Of a DNA stretch of 64,000 nucleotides, positions 15,511-25,387 are shown piece by piece (positions within the stretch are counted from its first letter, which is position 1; every line of letters starts with the position of its first letter). The notes beneath the pieces were generated by a model. It did no database searches, had not been told where the DNA came from, and saw only the letters and a list, made by a program, of their open reading frames with translations. Both the position numbers and the translations under genes were made by a program. Origin of the DNA: Gemmiger sp. An50 (GTDB taxonomy: Bacteria > Bacillota > Clostridia > Oscillospirales > Ruminococcaceae). The stretch is taken from positions 1 to 64,000 of the forward strand of contig NZ_NFID01000010.1 of the NCBI RefSeq assembly GCF_002161595.1, written 5' to 3'.

Positions 15511-17595
15511 ATGTCTAAGCTAGTTATCGTGGAGTCGCCTGCCAAGGCGAAGACCATTCGGAAATATCTGGGCGATGGCTACGAAGTCACCGCCAGCATG
15601 GGCCACATCCGCGACCTGCCCGCCAGCCAGCTGGGCATCGATGTGGACCACGACTACGCCCCGCAGTATATCAACATCAAGGGCAAGGAAAAGCTCATCA
15701 AGGAATTGAAGAGCGAGGCCAAAAAGGCCGACCAGGTCTTTCTTGCCACTGACCCGGACCGTGAGGGCGAGGCCATCAGCTGGCATCTGGCTCATCTGCT
15801 GGGTCTGAACATCGAGGACGCCAACCGGGTCACCTTCGGCGAGATCACCAAGAAGGGCGTCACCGAGGGCATGTCCCATCCCCGGGCCATCGACATCGAC
15901 CTGTTCAACGCCCAGCAGGCCCGCCGCATCCTGGACCGTCTGGTGGGCTACAAGCTCAGCCCGTTTCTGTGGCGCAAGGTGCGTCGGGGCCTGTCCGCCG
16001 GACGGGTGCAGAGCGTGGCCGTGCGCCTGATCGTGGACCGGGAAAAGGAGATCGAGGACTTCAAGCCCCAGGAATACTGGAACCTGGACGCCACCCTGTC
16101 GCCGCCGTCCAGCCAGAAAAAGTTCACCGCCCGCTTCTACGGCACCGCCGCGGGCAAAAAGATGGAGGTCAGCAACGAGGCCCAGGCCATGAGCATCGTG
16201 AAGGACCTGGAGGGCGCGGAGTACACCGTGACCGAGCTCAAGCGCGGCCACCGCAAAAAAGTGCCCGCACCGCCCTTCATCACCTCCACCCTGCAGCAGG
16301 AAGCCAGCCGCCGCCTGGGCTTCACCGCCACCCGCACTATGCGTGCCGCCCAGACCTTGTACGAAGGCGTGGACATCGCCGGCCGGGGCACCATGGGTCT
16401 GATCACCTACATGCGTACCGACAGCCTGCGCGTTTCCGACGAGGCAGTGGCCGGTGCCAAGGAATATATCACCGGCGCTTACGGCGAGCGGTACGTCTGC
16501 CCCACCAAGCGCACCTACAAGAGCCGCAGCGCCACCGCCGCTCAGGACGCCCACGAGGCCATCCGGCCCAGTGTGCCGTCCCTGACCCCGGACGAGGCGG
16601 AAAAGAGCATCTCCGGCGACATCGCCAAGCTCTACCGGCTGATCTGGAGCCGGTTCATCGCCAGCCAGATGAGCGACTGCGAGCAGGACACCGTCTCCGC
16701 CCACATCACCGCGGCGGACTACCAGTTCCGGGCCAGCGGCTATGTGGTCACCTTCGAGGGCTTCACCGCCCTGTACGAGGAGGCCACCGACGAGAAGGAG
16801 AAAAAGGAGACCGCCCTGCCTGCGCTGGAAGAGGGCCAGATGTTGAAGCTGCGGGCCCTGACCCCGGAGCAGAAGTTCACCCAGCCTCCTGCACGCTACA
16901 CCGAAGCCACCCTGATCCGCAGTCTGGAGGAGAACGGCATCGGCCGTCCCTCCACCTATGCGCCCATCATCACCACCATCATCGACCGTGGTTATGTGGA
17001 GCGGGAGCAGAAGAAGCTCAAGCCCACCCTGCTGGGCCGCACCATCAACGATTTGATGATGCAGGAATTCCCGGACATCGTGGACGTGACCTTCTCCGCC
17101 GGCATGGAAAAGAACCTGGATAAGGTGGAAAACGGCAGCGCCGACTGGCGCGAGACCATCGACGCCTTCTACAAGGGCTTTGCCACCGCGCTGGAAAAGG
17201 CCGAGAAGGACATGGAGGGCAAGAAGATTAAGGTGCCCGACGAGGAGACCGACGAGATCTGCGAAAAGTGCGGCCGCAAGATGGTCATCAAGACCGGCCG
17301 CTACGGCAAGTTCCTGGCCTGCCCGGGCTTCCCGGAATGCACCAACACCAAACGCCTGGTGAAGGACACCGGCGGCAAGTGCCCCAAGTGCGGCGGCCGC
17401 ATGCTGCTGCGCAAGAGCGCCAAGGGCCGTGTATACTACGGTTGCGAGAATTACCCGGGCTGCGACTTTATGACCTGGGATGAGCCGGTGGCCCAGACCT
17501 GTGAGAAGTGCGGCACGACCCTGTTCAAGAAGGGCAGCCGCCTGTACTGCGCAAAGGACGGCTGCGGCTTTGAGACTCAGGTGAACAAACAGTAA
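15511..17595 (+). CDS. topA: DNA topoisomerase I (type IA)
   Basis: Relaxes negative supercoils by transient 5'-phosphotyrosine cleavage. 694 residues. The Toprim domain has Glu8 (IVESPAKAKTI) and the TDPDREGEAISWH motif (Asp81, Asp83, Glu85). The catalytic tyrosine is Tyr300 in GLITYMRTDS. Three C-terminal four-cysteine zinc ribbons run from about residue 588 (CEKCGRK...CPGFPEC), through CPKCGGR...CENYPGC, to CEKCGTT...CAKDGC. Start ATG has GGGAGAG upstream. trmFO follows after ten bases. Confidence 0.97.
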   Translation: MSKLVIVESPAKAKTIRKYLGDGYEVTASMGHIRDLPASQLGIDVDHDYAPQYINIKGKEKLIKELKSEAKKADQVFLATDPDREGEAISWHLAHLLGLNIEDANRVTFGEITKKGVTEGMSHPRAIDIDLFNAQQARRILDRLVGYKLSPFLWRKVRRGLSAGRVQSVAVRLIVDREKEIEDFKPQEYWNLDATLSPPSSQKKFTARFYGTAAGKKMEVSNEAQAMSIVKDLEGAEYTVTELKRGHRKKVPAPPFITSTLQQEASRRLGFTATRTMRAAQTLYEGVDIAGRGTMGLITYMRTDSLRVSDEAVAGAKEYITGAYGERYVCPTKRTYKSRSATAAQDAHEAIRPSVPSLTPDEAEKSISGDIAKLYRLIWSRFIASQMSDCEQDTVSAHITAADYQFRASGYVVTFEGFTALYEEATDEKEKKETALPALEEGQMLKLRALTPEQKFTQPPARYTEATLIRSLEENGIGRPSTYAPIITTIIDRGYVEREQKKLKPTLLGRTINDLMMQEFPDIVDVTFSAGMEKNLDKVENGSADWRETIDAFYKGFATALEKAEKDMEGKKIKVPDEETDEICEKCGRKMVIKTGRYGKFLACPGFPECTNTKRLVKDTGGKCPKCGGRMLLRKSAKGRVYYGCENYPGCDFMTWDEPVAQTCEKCGTTLFKKGSRLYCAKDGCGFETQVNKQ

Positions 17596-17604
17596 CGGAG
17601 AGCT

Positions 17605-18915
17605 ATGGAAAAACAAGTAACGATTTTAGGGGCGGGCCTTGCGGGCTGCGAGGCTGCCCTCTGGCTGGCTGAGCAGGGCGTGCAGGTGGACCTGTACGAG
17701 CAGAAGCCGGTCAAATTCAGCCCCGCCCACAAAAGCGAGGGCTTTGCCGAGTTGGTATGCTCCAACAGCCTGAAGGCCGACCGGCTGGACTCCGCGTCCG
17801 GCCTGCTGAAAGCCGAGATGAAGCTGCTGGGCAGCCATCTGCTCAAGGCCGCTGAGGCCACCCGCGTGGCAGCGGGCGGCGCGCTGGCCGTGGACCGGGA
17901 CGCCTTCAGCGCCGCGGTCACCGAGATGGTGAAGGGCCAGCCGAACATCACCCTGCATACCGGCGAGGTTACCGCCATCGACGAGAACCAGCTGACCCTG
18001 GTGGCCACCGGCCCCCTCACCGAAGGGGCTCTGGCCGACGAGATCACCCGGCTGACCGGGGGCGACAAGCTGAGCTTTTACGACGCGGCGGCCCCCATCG
18101 TCACCGCCGAGAGCCTGGACATGAACAAGGTGTTCGCCGCCAGCCGGTACGGCCGGGGCGACGCGGACTACCTGAACTGCCCCTTTAATAAGGAGGAGTA
18201 CGAGGCCTTCCACACCGCGCTGGTCAGCGCCGAGCGCGCCCCCCTGCATGAGTTTGACGGCAAGCTCACCGTCTACGAGGGCTGCATGCCCATCGAGGTG
18301 ATGGCGGGCCGCGGAGCGGACACCATGCGCTTCGGGCCTTTGCGCCCGGTGGGTCTCACCGACCCCCGCACCGGCCACCGGCCCTGGGCCAACGTGCAGC
18401 TGCGGCGGGAGAACGCGGGCGGCACCCTCTACAACATCGTGGGCTTCCAGACCAACCTGAAATTCGGCGAGCAGAAGCGGGTGTTCTCCATGATCCCCGG
18501 CCTGGAAAACGCTGAGTTCGTGCGCTACGGTGTGATGCACCGGAACACCTTCCTGAACAGCCCCCACCTGCTGAGTGCGGGCCTGAACCTGAAAAAGCAC
18601 CCCAAGGTGTATTTCGCGGGCCAGATCACCGGCTTCGAAGGCTATATGGAAAGCGCCGCCTGCGGCCTGCTGGCGGCCCGCAGCATCCTGGCCGCACTGG
18701 AGGAGCGTCAGCTGCCCGAGCTGCCCGCCGAGACCATGCTGGGCCAGCTGGTGCGCTACATCACCACCGAGAACAAGAACTTCCAGCCCATGGGCGCGAA
18801 CATGGGCATTCTGCCCCCGCTGGCCGAGCATATCCGGGACAAGCGGGAGCGGTATCTGGCCATTGCCAACCGGGCGGTTGCCGCCATGGAGCAGTGGACC
18901 CAAAACGCGCAGTAA
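17605..18915 (+). CDS. trmFO: Methylenetetrahydrofolate-tRNA-(uracil-5-)-methyltransferase
   Basis: Folate/FAD-dependent enzyme making m5U54 in tRNA; the Gram-positive alternative to SAM-dependent TrmA. 436 residues. The N-terminal FAD-binding motif GAGLAGCEAALWL starts at residue 9. HKSEGFAELVCSNSLKADRL, the TrmFO signature with its conserved Cys, is near residue 50. C-terminal GQITGFEGYMESAACGLLA is near residue 340. Ribosome site GGAG. Directly downstream of topA, the conserved order. Confidence 0.96.
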   Translation: MEKQVTILGAGLAGCEAALWLAEQGVQVDLYEQKPVKFSPAHKSEGFAELVCSNSLKADRLDSASGLLKAEMKLLGSHLLKAAEATRVAAGGALAVDRDAFSAAVTEMVKGQPNITLHTGEVTAIDENQLTLVATGPLTEGALADEITRLTGGDKLSFYDAAAPIVTAESLDMNKVFAASRYGRGDADYLNCPFNKEEYEAFHTALVSAERAPLHEFDGKLTVYEGCMPIEVMAGRGADTMRFGPLRPVGLTDPRTGHRPWANVQLRRENAGGTLYNIVGFQTNLKFGEQKRVFSMIPGLENAEFVRYGVMHRNTFLNSPHLLSAGLNLKKHPKVYFAGQITGFEGYMESAACGLLAARSILAALEERQLPELPAETMLGQLVRYITTENKNFQPMGANMGILPPLAEHIRDKRERYLAIANRAVAAMEQWTQNAQ

Positions 18916-18957
18916 AAACGAAGCGAAACACAGCAGCATAGAAAGGGTGTGCAAACC

Positions 18958-19965
18958 ATGAAAATCATTCTGGACGCAATGGGCGGCGATAATGCCCCCG
19001 CCGAGATCCTGAAGGGCGCGGCCGACGCAGTGGTTACCTTTGCGCCGGATCTGGAGATCATCGCCGTGGGCGATGCCGAGAAGATCGCCGCCTGTGCCAG
19101 GGAGAACAACCTGAAGCTGGATCACATCGAGATCGTGAACGCCACCGAGACCATTGAAATGTGCGACGAGCCCGCCAAGGCCGTGCGCACCAAAAAGGAC
19201 TCCAGCATGGTGGTGGGCCTGAAGCTGCTGGCCGAGGGCAAGGGCGACGCCTTTGTGTCTGCCGGTTCCACCGGCGCGCTGCACGTGGGCACCAGCCTGA
19301 TCGTGCGCACCGTGAAGGGCATCAAGCGCCCGGCGCTGGCCACCATCATCCCCGGCAAGACCCCCTTCATGCTGCTGGATTCCGGCGCCAACGTGGAATG
19401 CCGCCCCTCCATGCTGGAGGCCTTCGGCGTGATGGGCAGCGTCTACATGGAAAAGGTCATGGGTGTGAAGAACCCCCGCGTGGCGCTGGTGAACAACGGC
19501 GCCGAGGAGTCCAAGGGCACCCCCACCTATGTGGAGGCCCACGCCCTGCTGAAAGCCAATGACCGCATCAACTTTGTGGGCAACGTGGAGCCCCGCGACA
19601 TCCCCGCCGGCGTGGCCGACGTGGTGGTGGCCGACGGATTCACCGGCAACGTGATCCTCAAGCTCACCGAGGGCCTGGCCAAGTTCTTCGGCGCAAAGCT
19701 GAAGGGCCTGTTTAAGAGCGGCGCAAAGGGCGCACTGGCCTATCTGCTGCTCAAGGGCGGCGTGGCCGACTTCAAAAAGGGCATGGATGCCGACGAGTAC
19801 GGCGGCGCGCCCTTCCTGGGAGCGGCCAAGCCGGTCATCAAGGCCCACGGCTCCTCCAATGCCCGGGCCATCCATCAGGCCATCCGCCAGGCGAAGCTCT
19901 GCGTGGAGAACGATCTGTGCGGCGTGATGGCCCGCAACCTGACCAGCGAAGAGAAAGAAGCGTAA
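18958..19965 (+). CDS. plsX: Phosphate acyltransferase PlsX
   Basis: Makes acyl-phosphate from acyl-ACP for phospholipid synthesis (with PlsY). 335 residues from the ATG at 18958, preceded by AAAGGG; an in-frame GTG nine bases earlier is also possible. MKIILDAMGGDNAP and GSTGALHVG are the family signatures, with VEPRDIPAGVADVVVADGFTG further on. The next gene is rnc, only four bases away; acpP, often between these two, is absent here. Confidence 0.96.
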   Translation: MKIILDAMGGDNAPAEILKGAADAVVTFAPDLEIIAVGDAEKIAACARENNLKLDHIEIVNATETIEMCDEPAKAVRTKKDSSMVVGLKLLAEGKGDAFVSAGSTGALHVGTSLIVRTVKGIKRPALATIIPGKTPFMLLDSGANVECRPSMLEAFGVMGSVYMEKVMGVKNPRVALVNNGAEESKGTPTYVEAHALLKANDRINFVGNVEPRDIPAGVADVVVADGFTGNVILKLTEGLAKFFGAKLKGLFKSGAKGALAYLLLKGGVADFKKGMDADEYGGAPFLGAAKPVIKAHGSSNARAIHQAIRQAKLCVENDLCGVMARNLTSEEKEA

Positions 19966-19969
19966 CAAC

Positions 19970-20635
19970 ATGCATCAGTTGGAAACCATCATCGGTTATA
20001 CATTCAAAGACCCCACCCTGCTGGAGACCGCCCTCACCCACACCAGCTTTGCCAACGAGAGCAAGACCCCCATCCACCACAACGAGCGGCTGGAGTTTCT
20101 GGGCGACAGCGTCTTGTCCATCGTGGTGGCGGATCATCTGTTCCACCAGTGGAAGGACCGGCCGGAGGGTGAATTGACCCGGGCACGGGCAAGTCTTGTG
20201 TGCGAGAGCGCCCTGTACGAGTTCGCCAAGGAGATCGACCTGGGCAGCTTTCTGCGCCTGGGCAAGGGCGAGGAGCGGGGCGGCGGCCGTCACCGCCCCA
20301 GCGTGGTGAGCGACGCCTTCGAGGCCCTCATCGCCGCTCTGTATCTGGACGGCGGCATCGAGGTGGCCCGCTCCTTCATCCTGCCCTTCATCACCGAGGG
20401 CAAGACCGCCGAGGCGGACTACAAGACCCAGCTGCAGGAGGTCATCCAGCAGAACCCGGAGGAGCGGCTGCGCTACGAGCTGGAGGGCGAGGACGGCCCG
20501 GACCACGACAAGCGGTTCTCCATGGCCGTGTACCTGAACTCCAACCTGATCGGCCGGGGCGTGGGGCACAGCAAAAAGGCCGCCGAGCAGGCGGCCGCCA
20601 AGGAGGCCCTGCGCCTGATGGGCCTGGTGGACTGA
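19970..20635 (+). CDS. rnc: Ribonuclease III
   Basis: Double-strand-specific endoribonuclease for rRNA and mRNA processing. 221 residues. The catalytic signature NERLEFLGDSVLSIVV is near residue 35, SDAFEALIAALYLDGG carries the second acidic pair near residue 115, and a C-terminal dsRBD (about 150-221) ends in KKAAEQAAAKEALRLMGL. Four bases after plsX, so probably translated from the same mRNA; AAAGAAG within the plsX end can serve as a weak ribosome site. Confidence 0.97.
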   Translation: MHQLETIIGYTFKDPTLLETALTHTSFANESKTPIHHNERLEFLGDSVLSIVVADHLFHQWKDRPEGELTRARASLVCESALYEFAKEIDLGSFLRLGKGEERGGGRHRPSVVSDAFEALIAALYLDGGIEVARSFILPFITEGKTAEADYKTQLQEVIQQNPEERLRYELEGEDGPDHDKRFSMAVYLNSNLIGRGVGHSKKAAEQAAAKEALRLMGLVD

Positions 20636-20647
20636 ATCGGGCCGGTG

Positions 20648-20682
20648 TGGCGCGGGGAAAACCCTGTGCCGCGCCGTTTTTG
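20648..20682 (+). terminator. Hairpin terminator between rnc and smc
   Basis: GGCGCGG (20649-20655) pairs with CCGCGCC (20669-20675), followed by GTTTTT. A second hairpin (GAGAAA..GCGCAG / CTGCGC..TTTCTC, about 20691-20736) follows. smc may thus have separate control, though no clear -35/-10 is visible. Confidence 0.65.
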
Positions 20683-20784
20683 CCCGGCGCGAGAAAACAG
20701 CGCAGCCCAAAACGCTGCTGCGCGGCTTTCTCCTGCCGGAGCGAAGCAATCGCATTCGCATCCGAATGATCCCAGGGAGGATTT

Positions 20785-23700
20785 ATGGTATTAAAGGAAC
20801 TAGAGATACAGGGCTTCAAAAGCTTCCCGGACCGCATCAAGATCCCCATTGACCGGGGCATCACCGCGGTGGTGGGGCCGAACGGTTCCGGCAAAAGCAA
20901 CATCTCCGACGCCATCCGCTGGGTGCTGGGCGAGACCAGCAGCCGCCAGCTGCGCGGCGCGGGCAAGATGGAGGACGTGATCTTCGGCGGCACCCAGAGC
21001 CGCGGGGCCATGGGCTTTGCCAGCGTGAACCTGACGGTGGACAACTCCGACCGCCGCATCGACGTGAACGCCGACGAGGTGGTCATCGGCCGCAAATATT
21101 ACCGCAGCGGCGAGAGCGAGTATTCCATCAACGGCCAGAACGTGCGCCTGAAGGACATCTACGAGCTTTTCCTGGACACCGGCCTCGGCCGGGACGGCTA
21201 CTCCATCATCGGGCAGGGCCGTATCGCCGAGATCGTGGGCGCCAAAAGCGCCGAGCGCCGGGAGATTTTTGAGGAGGCCAGCGGCATCGCCCGCTACCGT
21301 TACCGCAAGAACGAGGCCGAGCGCCGCCTGGCCAGCGCCGAGGACAACCTGGAGCGCCTGCACGACATTCTGGACGAGCTGGAAAGCCGGGTGGGCCCCC
21401 TGGAAAAGGAGAGCGCCAAGGCCCAGCAATTCCTGGAGCTTTCCGCCCGCCGCAAGGAGCTGGAGGTCACCCTCTGGGTGGACAGCGTGAAAACCGCCAA
21501 GGAGACCGTGCGCGGCCAGCAGCGCCGCTACGAGACCGCCCAGGCGGACTACGACCGGATGACCGCCGAGATCGAGGCCATCGACACCTCCACCGAGGGC
21601 ATCCGGGCCGAGATGAACCGGCTCACCATGGAGGTGGACCGGCTGAACGGCGAGATCCGCACCATCACCGAAGAGGTGGCGGGCAGCGACAGCCGCATCG
21701 CCGTGCTGAACAACGACATCCGCCACAACACCGAGACCATGGCGGACCTTTCCCGCCAGCTGGAGGAGAGCGGCGCCGGACGTGAGAGCTTTGCCGCCCA
21801 GATGCAGGAGCACCGGGCGGGCATCGAGACCATTCAGAAAACCATCGAACAGCTGGACGGCCAGATCCGGGAAAAGGAAGAGATGCTCCGGCGCATCCAG
21901 GCGGAAAACGCCGCCACCGGCGAGCGCCGGGGTCAGGTGACCGGGGTGCTGGCCGAGCTGACCGAGCGCCAGACCGCCGAAAAGGTGCGGGCCGCGGGCT
22001 GCGAAAGCACCGCCGCCACCGCCGCCCAGCGGCTGGAATCTTTGCAAAATGAACCCGCTTCCGGCCAGGGGCTGGAGGAGCTGGAGAGCGAGTTGGCCGA
22101 CACCAGGACCTACTTAAACACCCTGGAAGAAAGCCTGACCCGGCTGGAAAATGTGAAAAATGGTCTGAACCTGAAGCTGTCCAGCCGGCAAAAGCAGCTG
22201 GAAGAAGCGGACGGCACCGCCGCCCAGCTGAACCGCCAGCTGGAGGCCTCCACCCAGCGCCTGCAGCTGCTGACCGACCTGGAACGGAACATGAACGGCT
22301 ATCAGCACAGCGTCAAGACCGTGATGAAGGCCGCCCAGAACCACCGGCTGCGGGGCATCATCGGCCCGGTGAGCAGCATCCTCACGGTGCAGCCGGGCTA
22401 CGAGGTGGCCATCGAGACCGCTCTGGGCTTTGCGCTGCAGAACATCGTGGTGGACGGCGAGACCGCCGCCAAGGCCGCCATGGCCTTTTTGCGCAACGAG
22501 CGGGCGGGCCGGGCCACCTTCCTGCCGCTGGACACTGTGAAGGGCAGCCACTTCGACGCCTCCCGCCTGACCGGCAGCGCCCGGGTGGCGTCCAGTCTGG
22601 TGGAATACGACCCCAAATACAACAACATTGTGGCCAACCTCTTGGGCCGCATCATCGTGGTGGACGAGATCGAGGAGGCCAGCCGGGTCGCCCGTGCGCT
22701 GGACTACCGCAACCGGATCGTCACCGCCGACGGTCAGGTCATCAACGCGGGCGGTTCCTTCACCGGTGGTAGCGTGAGCCAGTCCGCCGGTCTGTTCAGC
22801 CGCCGTCAGGAGATTGAGGATCTGCGCAAGAAGATCGGTTCTCTGCAAAACAAGCAGGGCCAGGCCCAGGCCGCGGCGGATAAGCTCAAGGCCGAGGTGG
22901 AAGCCCTGAATGCCCAGCTGACCGCCGCCTCCAGCGAGGCCATTACCGCGGGCGGCGATAAGATCCGGGCCGAGGGCGAGCTGCGCCGCATCGAAGCGGC
23001 CATCAGCCAGGCCCAGGCCGCCGCCCAGCTGCGCGCCGCCGAGTGCGAGCAGCTGAACGAGACCATCCGCCAGAGCCGCAGGGAGCTGGAGGAGGCCAAG
23101 GCCGAGGAGACTCGTCTGGGCCAGCAGATCGCCGCTCTGGAGGCGGAGCTGGCCGAGCTGGCCGGAAGCGACGACAGCTTCCTGGCCACCCGGGCCCGCC
23201 TGTCCGATGAGCTGAGCGAGACCCGCCTGTCCCGTCTGGCCGCCGAGAAGGACGTGAGCCTGCACGAGGCCTCCATCCGGGATCTGGAAAGCCGTCACGG
23301 CGAGAGCGGCCAGCGGGAGCTGGCTCTGCGGGAGAACATCGAACGGCTGAAAAAGGCCAACGAGGAGCACGAGCAGAGCATCCGCGCCATCCAGGAAGAA
23401 AAGGAAAAGAGCGCCGGACGCATCCGCGAAGCGGAGGAGGCTATCCGCAAGGCCGCCGAGGAACGGATGCAGAAGGAAGGCAGCATCAGCCGCGAGAGCC
23501 AGCGCCAGCGCGCGGTGAGCGACGAGCGGGAAAAGATGAGCCAGGAGATGGCCCGTCTGAACGAGCGCAAGGCTGCCGCCGAAAAGGAGTACGACGAGCT
23601 GATCGCCAAGCTGTGGGAGGAATACCAGCTGACCATGAGCGACGCGCAGCCCCTCTGCGTGCCCTTTGAAAGCGCCGCCGACCTGCGCCGCCAGGTGGCC

Positions 23701-24342
23701 GAGACCAGAGGCCGCATCCGCGCTCTGGGCAACGTGAACGTGGGCGCCATCGAGGAATACAAAGAGGTAAGCGAGCGCTATACCTTCCTGAAGAACCAGG
23801 TGCAGGACGTGGAGAAGAGCCGCGCCGAGCTGACGAGGATGATCGGGGAGCTGTCCGCTGAGATGCAGGACATCTTCACCCGCAGCTTTGCCGAGATCAA
23901 CCGGAACTTCGGCCGCATCTTCACCGAGCTGTTCGGCGGCGGTACCGCCTGCCTCAAACTGGACGACGAGTTGAACGTGCTGGAAAGCGGCATCGAAATT
24001 CAGGTGTCGCCTCCGGGCAAGGTCATTAAAAACCTGGCCGCCCTGTCCGGCGGCGAGCAGGCGCTGGTGGCCATCAGCATCTACTTCGCCATTCTGGCGG
24101 TGAACCCGGCGCCCTTCTGTATCCTGGACGAGATCGAGGCCGCGCTGGACGACGTGAACGTGGCCCGTTACGCCCAGTATCTGCGCCGCATCACCGACCA
24201 CACCCAGTTCATCGTCATCACCCACCGACGCGGCACCATGGAGGCTGCCGATGTGCTGTACGGTGTGACCATGCAGGAGGACGGTGTGTCCAAACTGCTG
24301 CGTCTGGACCTGGAACAGGTGGACGCGACGCTGGTTTCGTGA
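20785..24342 (+). CDS. smc: Chromosome segregation protein SMC
   Basis: ATPase of the SMC-ScpAB condensin complex. 1185 residues, full length. N-terminal Walker A GPNGSGKSN is near residue 32. Two long Glu/Gln/Arg-rich coiled-coil arms (about 165-480 and 680-1000) flank the hinge (about 500-660, with GGSFTGGSVSQS at its C-terminal edge). The C-terminal ABC signature LSGGEQALVA and Walker B ILDEIEAALDDVNV are present. GGGAGGATTT is immediately upstream. Followed by ftsY, a common Firmicute pairing. Confidence 0.98.
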   Translation: MVLKELEIQGFKSFPDRIKIPIDRGITAVVGPNGSGKSNISDAIRWVLGETSSRQLRGAGKMEDVIFGGTQSRGAMGFASVNLTVDNSDRRIDVNADEVVIGRKYYRSGESEYSINGQNVRLKDIYELFLDTGLGRDGYSIIGQGRIAEIVGAKSAERREIFEEASGIARYRYRKNEAERRLASAEDNLERLHDILDELESRVGPLEKESAKAQQFLELSARRKELEVTLWVDSVKTAKETVRGQQRRYETAQADYDRMTAEIEAIDTSTEGIRAEMNRLTMEVDRLNGEIRTITEEVAGSDSRIAVLNNDIRHNTETMADLSRQLEESGAGRESFAAQMQEHRAGIETIQKTIEQLDGQIREKEEMLRRIQAENAATGERRGQVTGVLAELTERQTAEKVRAAGCESTAATAAQRLESLQNEPASGQGLEELESELADTRTYLNTLEESLTRLENVKNGLNLKLSSRQKQLEEADGTAAQLNRQLEASTQRLQLLTDLERNMNGYQHSVKTVMKAAQNHRLRGIIGPVSSILTVQPGYEVAIETALGFALQNIVVDGETAAKAAMAFLRNERAGRATFLPLDTVKGSHFDASRLTGSARVASSLVEYDPKYNNIVANLLGRIIVVDEIEEASRVARALDYRNRIVTADGQVINAGGSFTGGSVSQSAGLFSRRQEIEDLRKKIGSLQNKQGQAQAAADKLKAEVEALNAQLTAASSEAITAGGDKIRAEGELRRIEAAISQAQAAAQLRAAECEQLNETIRQSRRELEEAKAEETRLGQQIAALEAELAELAGSDDSFLATRARLSDELSETRLSRLAAEKDVSLHEASIRDLESRHGESGQRELALRENIERLKKANEEHEQSIRAIQEEKEKSAGRIREAEEAIRKAAEERMQKEGSISRESQRQRAVSDEREKMSQEMARLNERKAAAEKEYDELIAKLWEEYQLTMSDAQPLCVPFESAADLRRQVAETRGRIRALGNVNVGAIEEYKEVSERYTFLKNQVQDVEKSRAELTRMIGELSAEMQDIFTRSFAEINRNFGRIFTELFGGGTACLKLDDELNVLESGIEIQVSPPGKVIKNLAALSGGEQALVAISIYFAILAVNPAPFCILDEIEAALDDVNVARYAQYLRRITDHTQFIVITHRRGTMEAADVLYGVTMQEDGVSKLLRLDLEQVDATLVS

Positions 24343-24436
24343 TATAAAAGAAGAGTACTGTCCGCCCAAAAGCGGACGCAATCGAACCACAGGCCCGCCT
24401 TAGCCGGCGTGGCATAAGGAAACGAGGGGAAACATT

Positions 24437-25354
24437 ATGGGACTTTTCAGCCGGAAGAAAAAGCTGGATGAAGGCCTGGCCAAGACCCGCAAGGGCTTCT
24501 TTGCCGGCATTCTGGACATGCTCAACGCGGGCGAGATCGACGACCATATGTACGAGGACCTGGAGGAGCAGCTGATCCTGGCCGACACCGGTGCCGACGA
24601 GGCGGTGCGGCTGGTGGAGGAGCTGCGCACCCGGGTGCGCAAGAACCACATCAAGACCGCGTCCGACGCGCTGGCCGCCCTGAAGGACATCATCACCGAT
24701 GAGCTGGTGGCGGACGCCCCCATGGACATGAGCGGCAGGCCCGCCGTGATCCTGATGATCGGCGTGAACGGCGTGGGCAAGACCACCAGCATCGCCAAGC
24801 TGGCCAAGCTCTATAAGGATCAGGGCAAGCGGGTGATGCTGGCCGCGGGTGATACCTTCCGCGCCGCCGCCGCCGAGCAGCTGTGCATCTGGGCCGACCG
24901 GGTGGACGTGCCGGTGGTGCGCCACAGCGAGGGCGCCGACCCGGCCGCCGTGGTCTTCGACGCGGTGCAGTCCGCCGCCGCCCGCGGTTACGACATCGTG
25001 ATCTGCGATACCGCCGGCCGCCTGCACAACAAGCAGAACCTGATGAACGAGCTGGGCAAGATCAGCCGCAGCGTGCACAAGGCCTGCGAGACCGCCAGCG
25101 TGGAGACCCTGCTGGTGCTGGATGCCATCACCGGCCAGAACGCCATCAACCAGGCTTCCCAGTTCATCAGCGCCGCCGGTGCCACCGGCATCGTGCTCAC
25201 CAAGCTGGACGGCACCGCCAAGGGCGGCGCGGTCATCAGCGTGAAGCAGAAGCTGGGCCTGCCGGTGCGCTTTGTGGGCGTGGGCGAGGGAGTGGACGAC
25301 CTGATGGAGTTCTCTCCTCACGATTTTGCCGACGCTCTGTTCGCCGAAAACTGA
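24437..25354 (+). CDS. ftsY: Signal recognition particle receptor FtsY
   Basis: SRP-receptor GTPase for co-translational membrane targeting. 305 residues, a short form lacking the long acidic A domain of E. coli. NG domain: [15 protein letters not shown] (G1), [24 protein letters not shown] (G3), [11 protein letters not shown] (G4), and the closing [23 protein letters not shown] upstream of the ATG. The 94-base gap after smc holds a small hairpin (GTCCGC/GCGGAC, 24359-24374) but no clear promoter. Confidence 0.97.
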   Translation: MGLFSRKKKLDEGLAKTRKGFFAGILDMLNAGEIDDHMYEDLEEQLILADTGADEAVRLVEELRTRVRKNHIKTASDALAALKDIITDELVADAPMDMSGRPAVILMIGVNGVGKTTSIAKLAKLYKDQGKRVMLAAGDTFRAAAAEQLCIWADRVDVPVVRHSEGADPAAVVFDAVQSAAARGYDIVICDTAGRLHNKQNLMNELGKISRSVHKACETASVETLLVLDAITGQNAINQASQFISAAGATGIVLTKLDGTAKGGAVISVKQKLGLPVRFVGVGEGVDDLMEFSPHDFADALFAEN

Positions 25355-25387
25355 TTCCGAGATCCCAAGAAGGAGGAAGCGCCGAGC

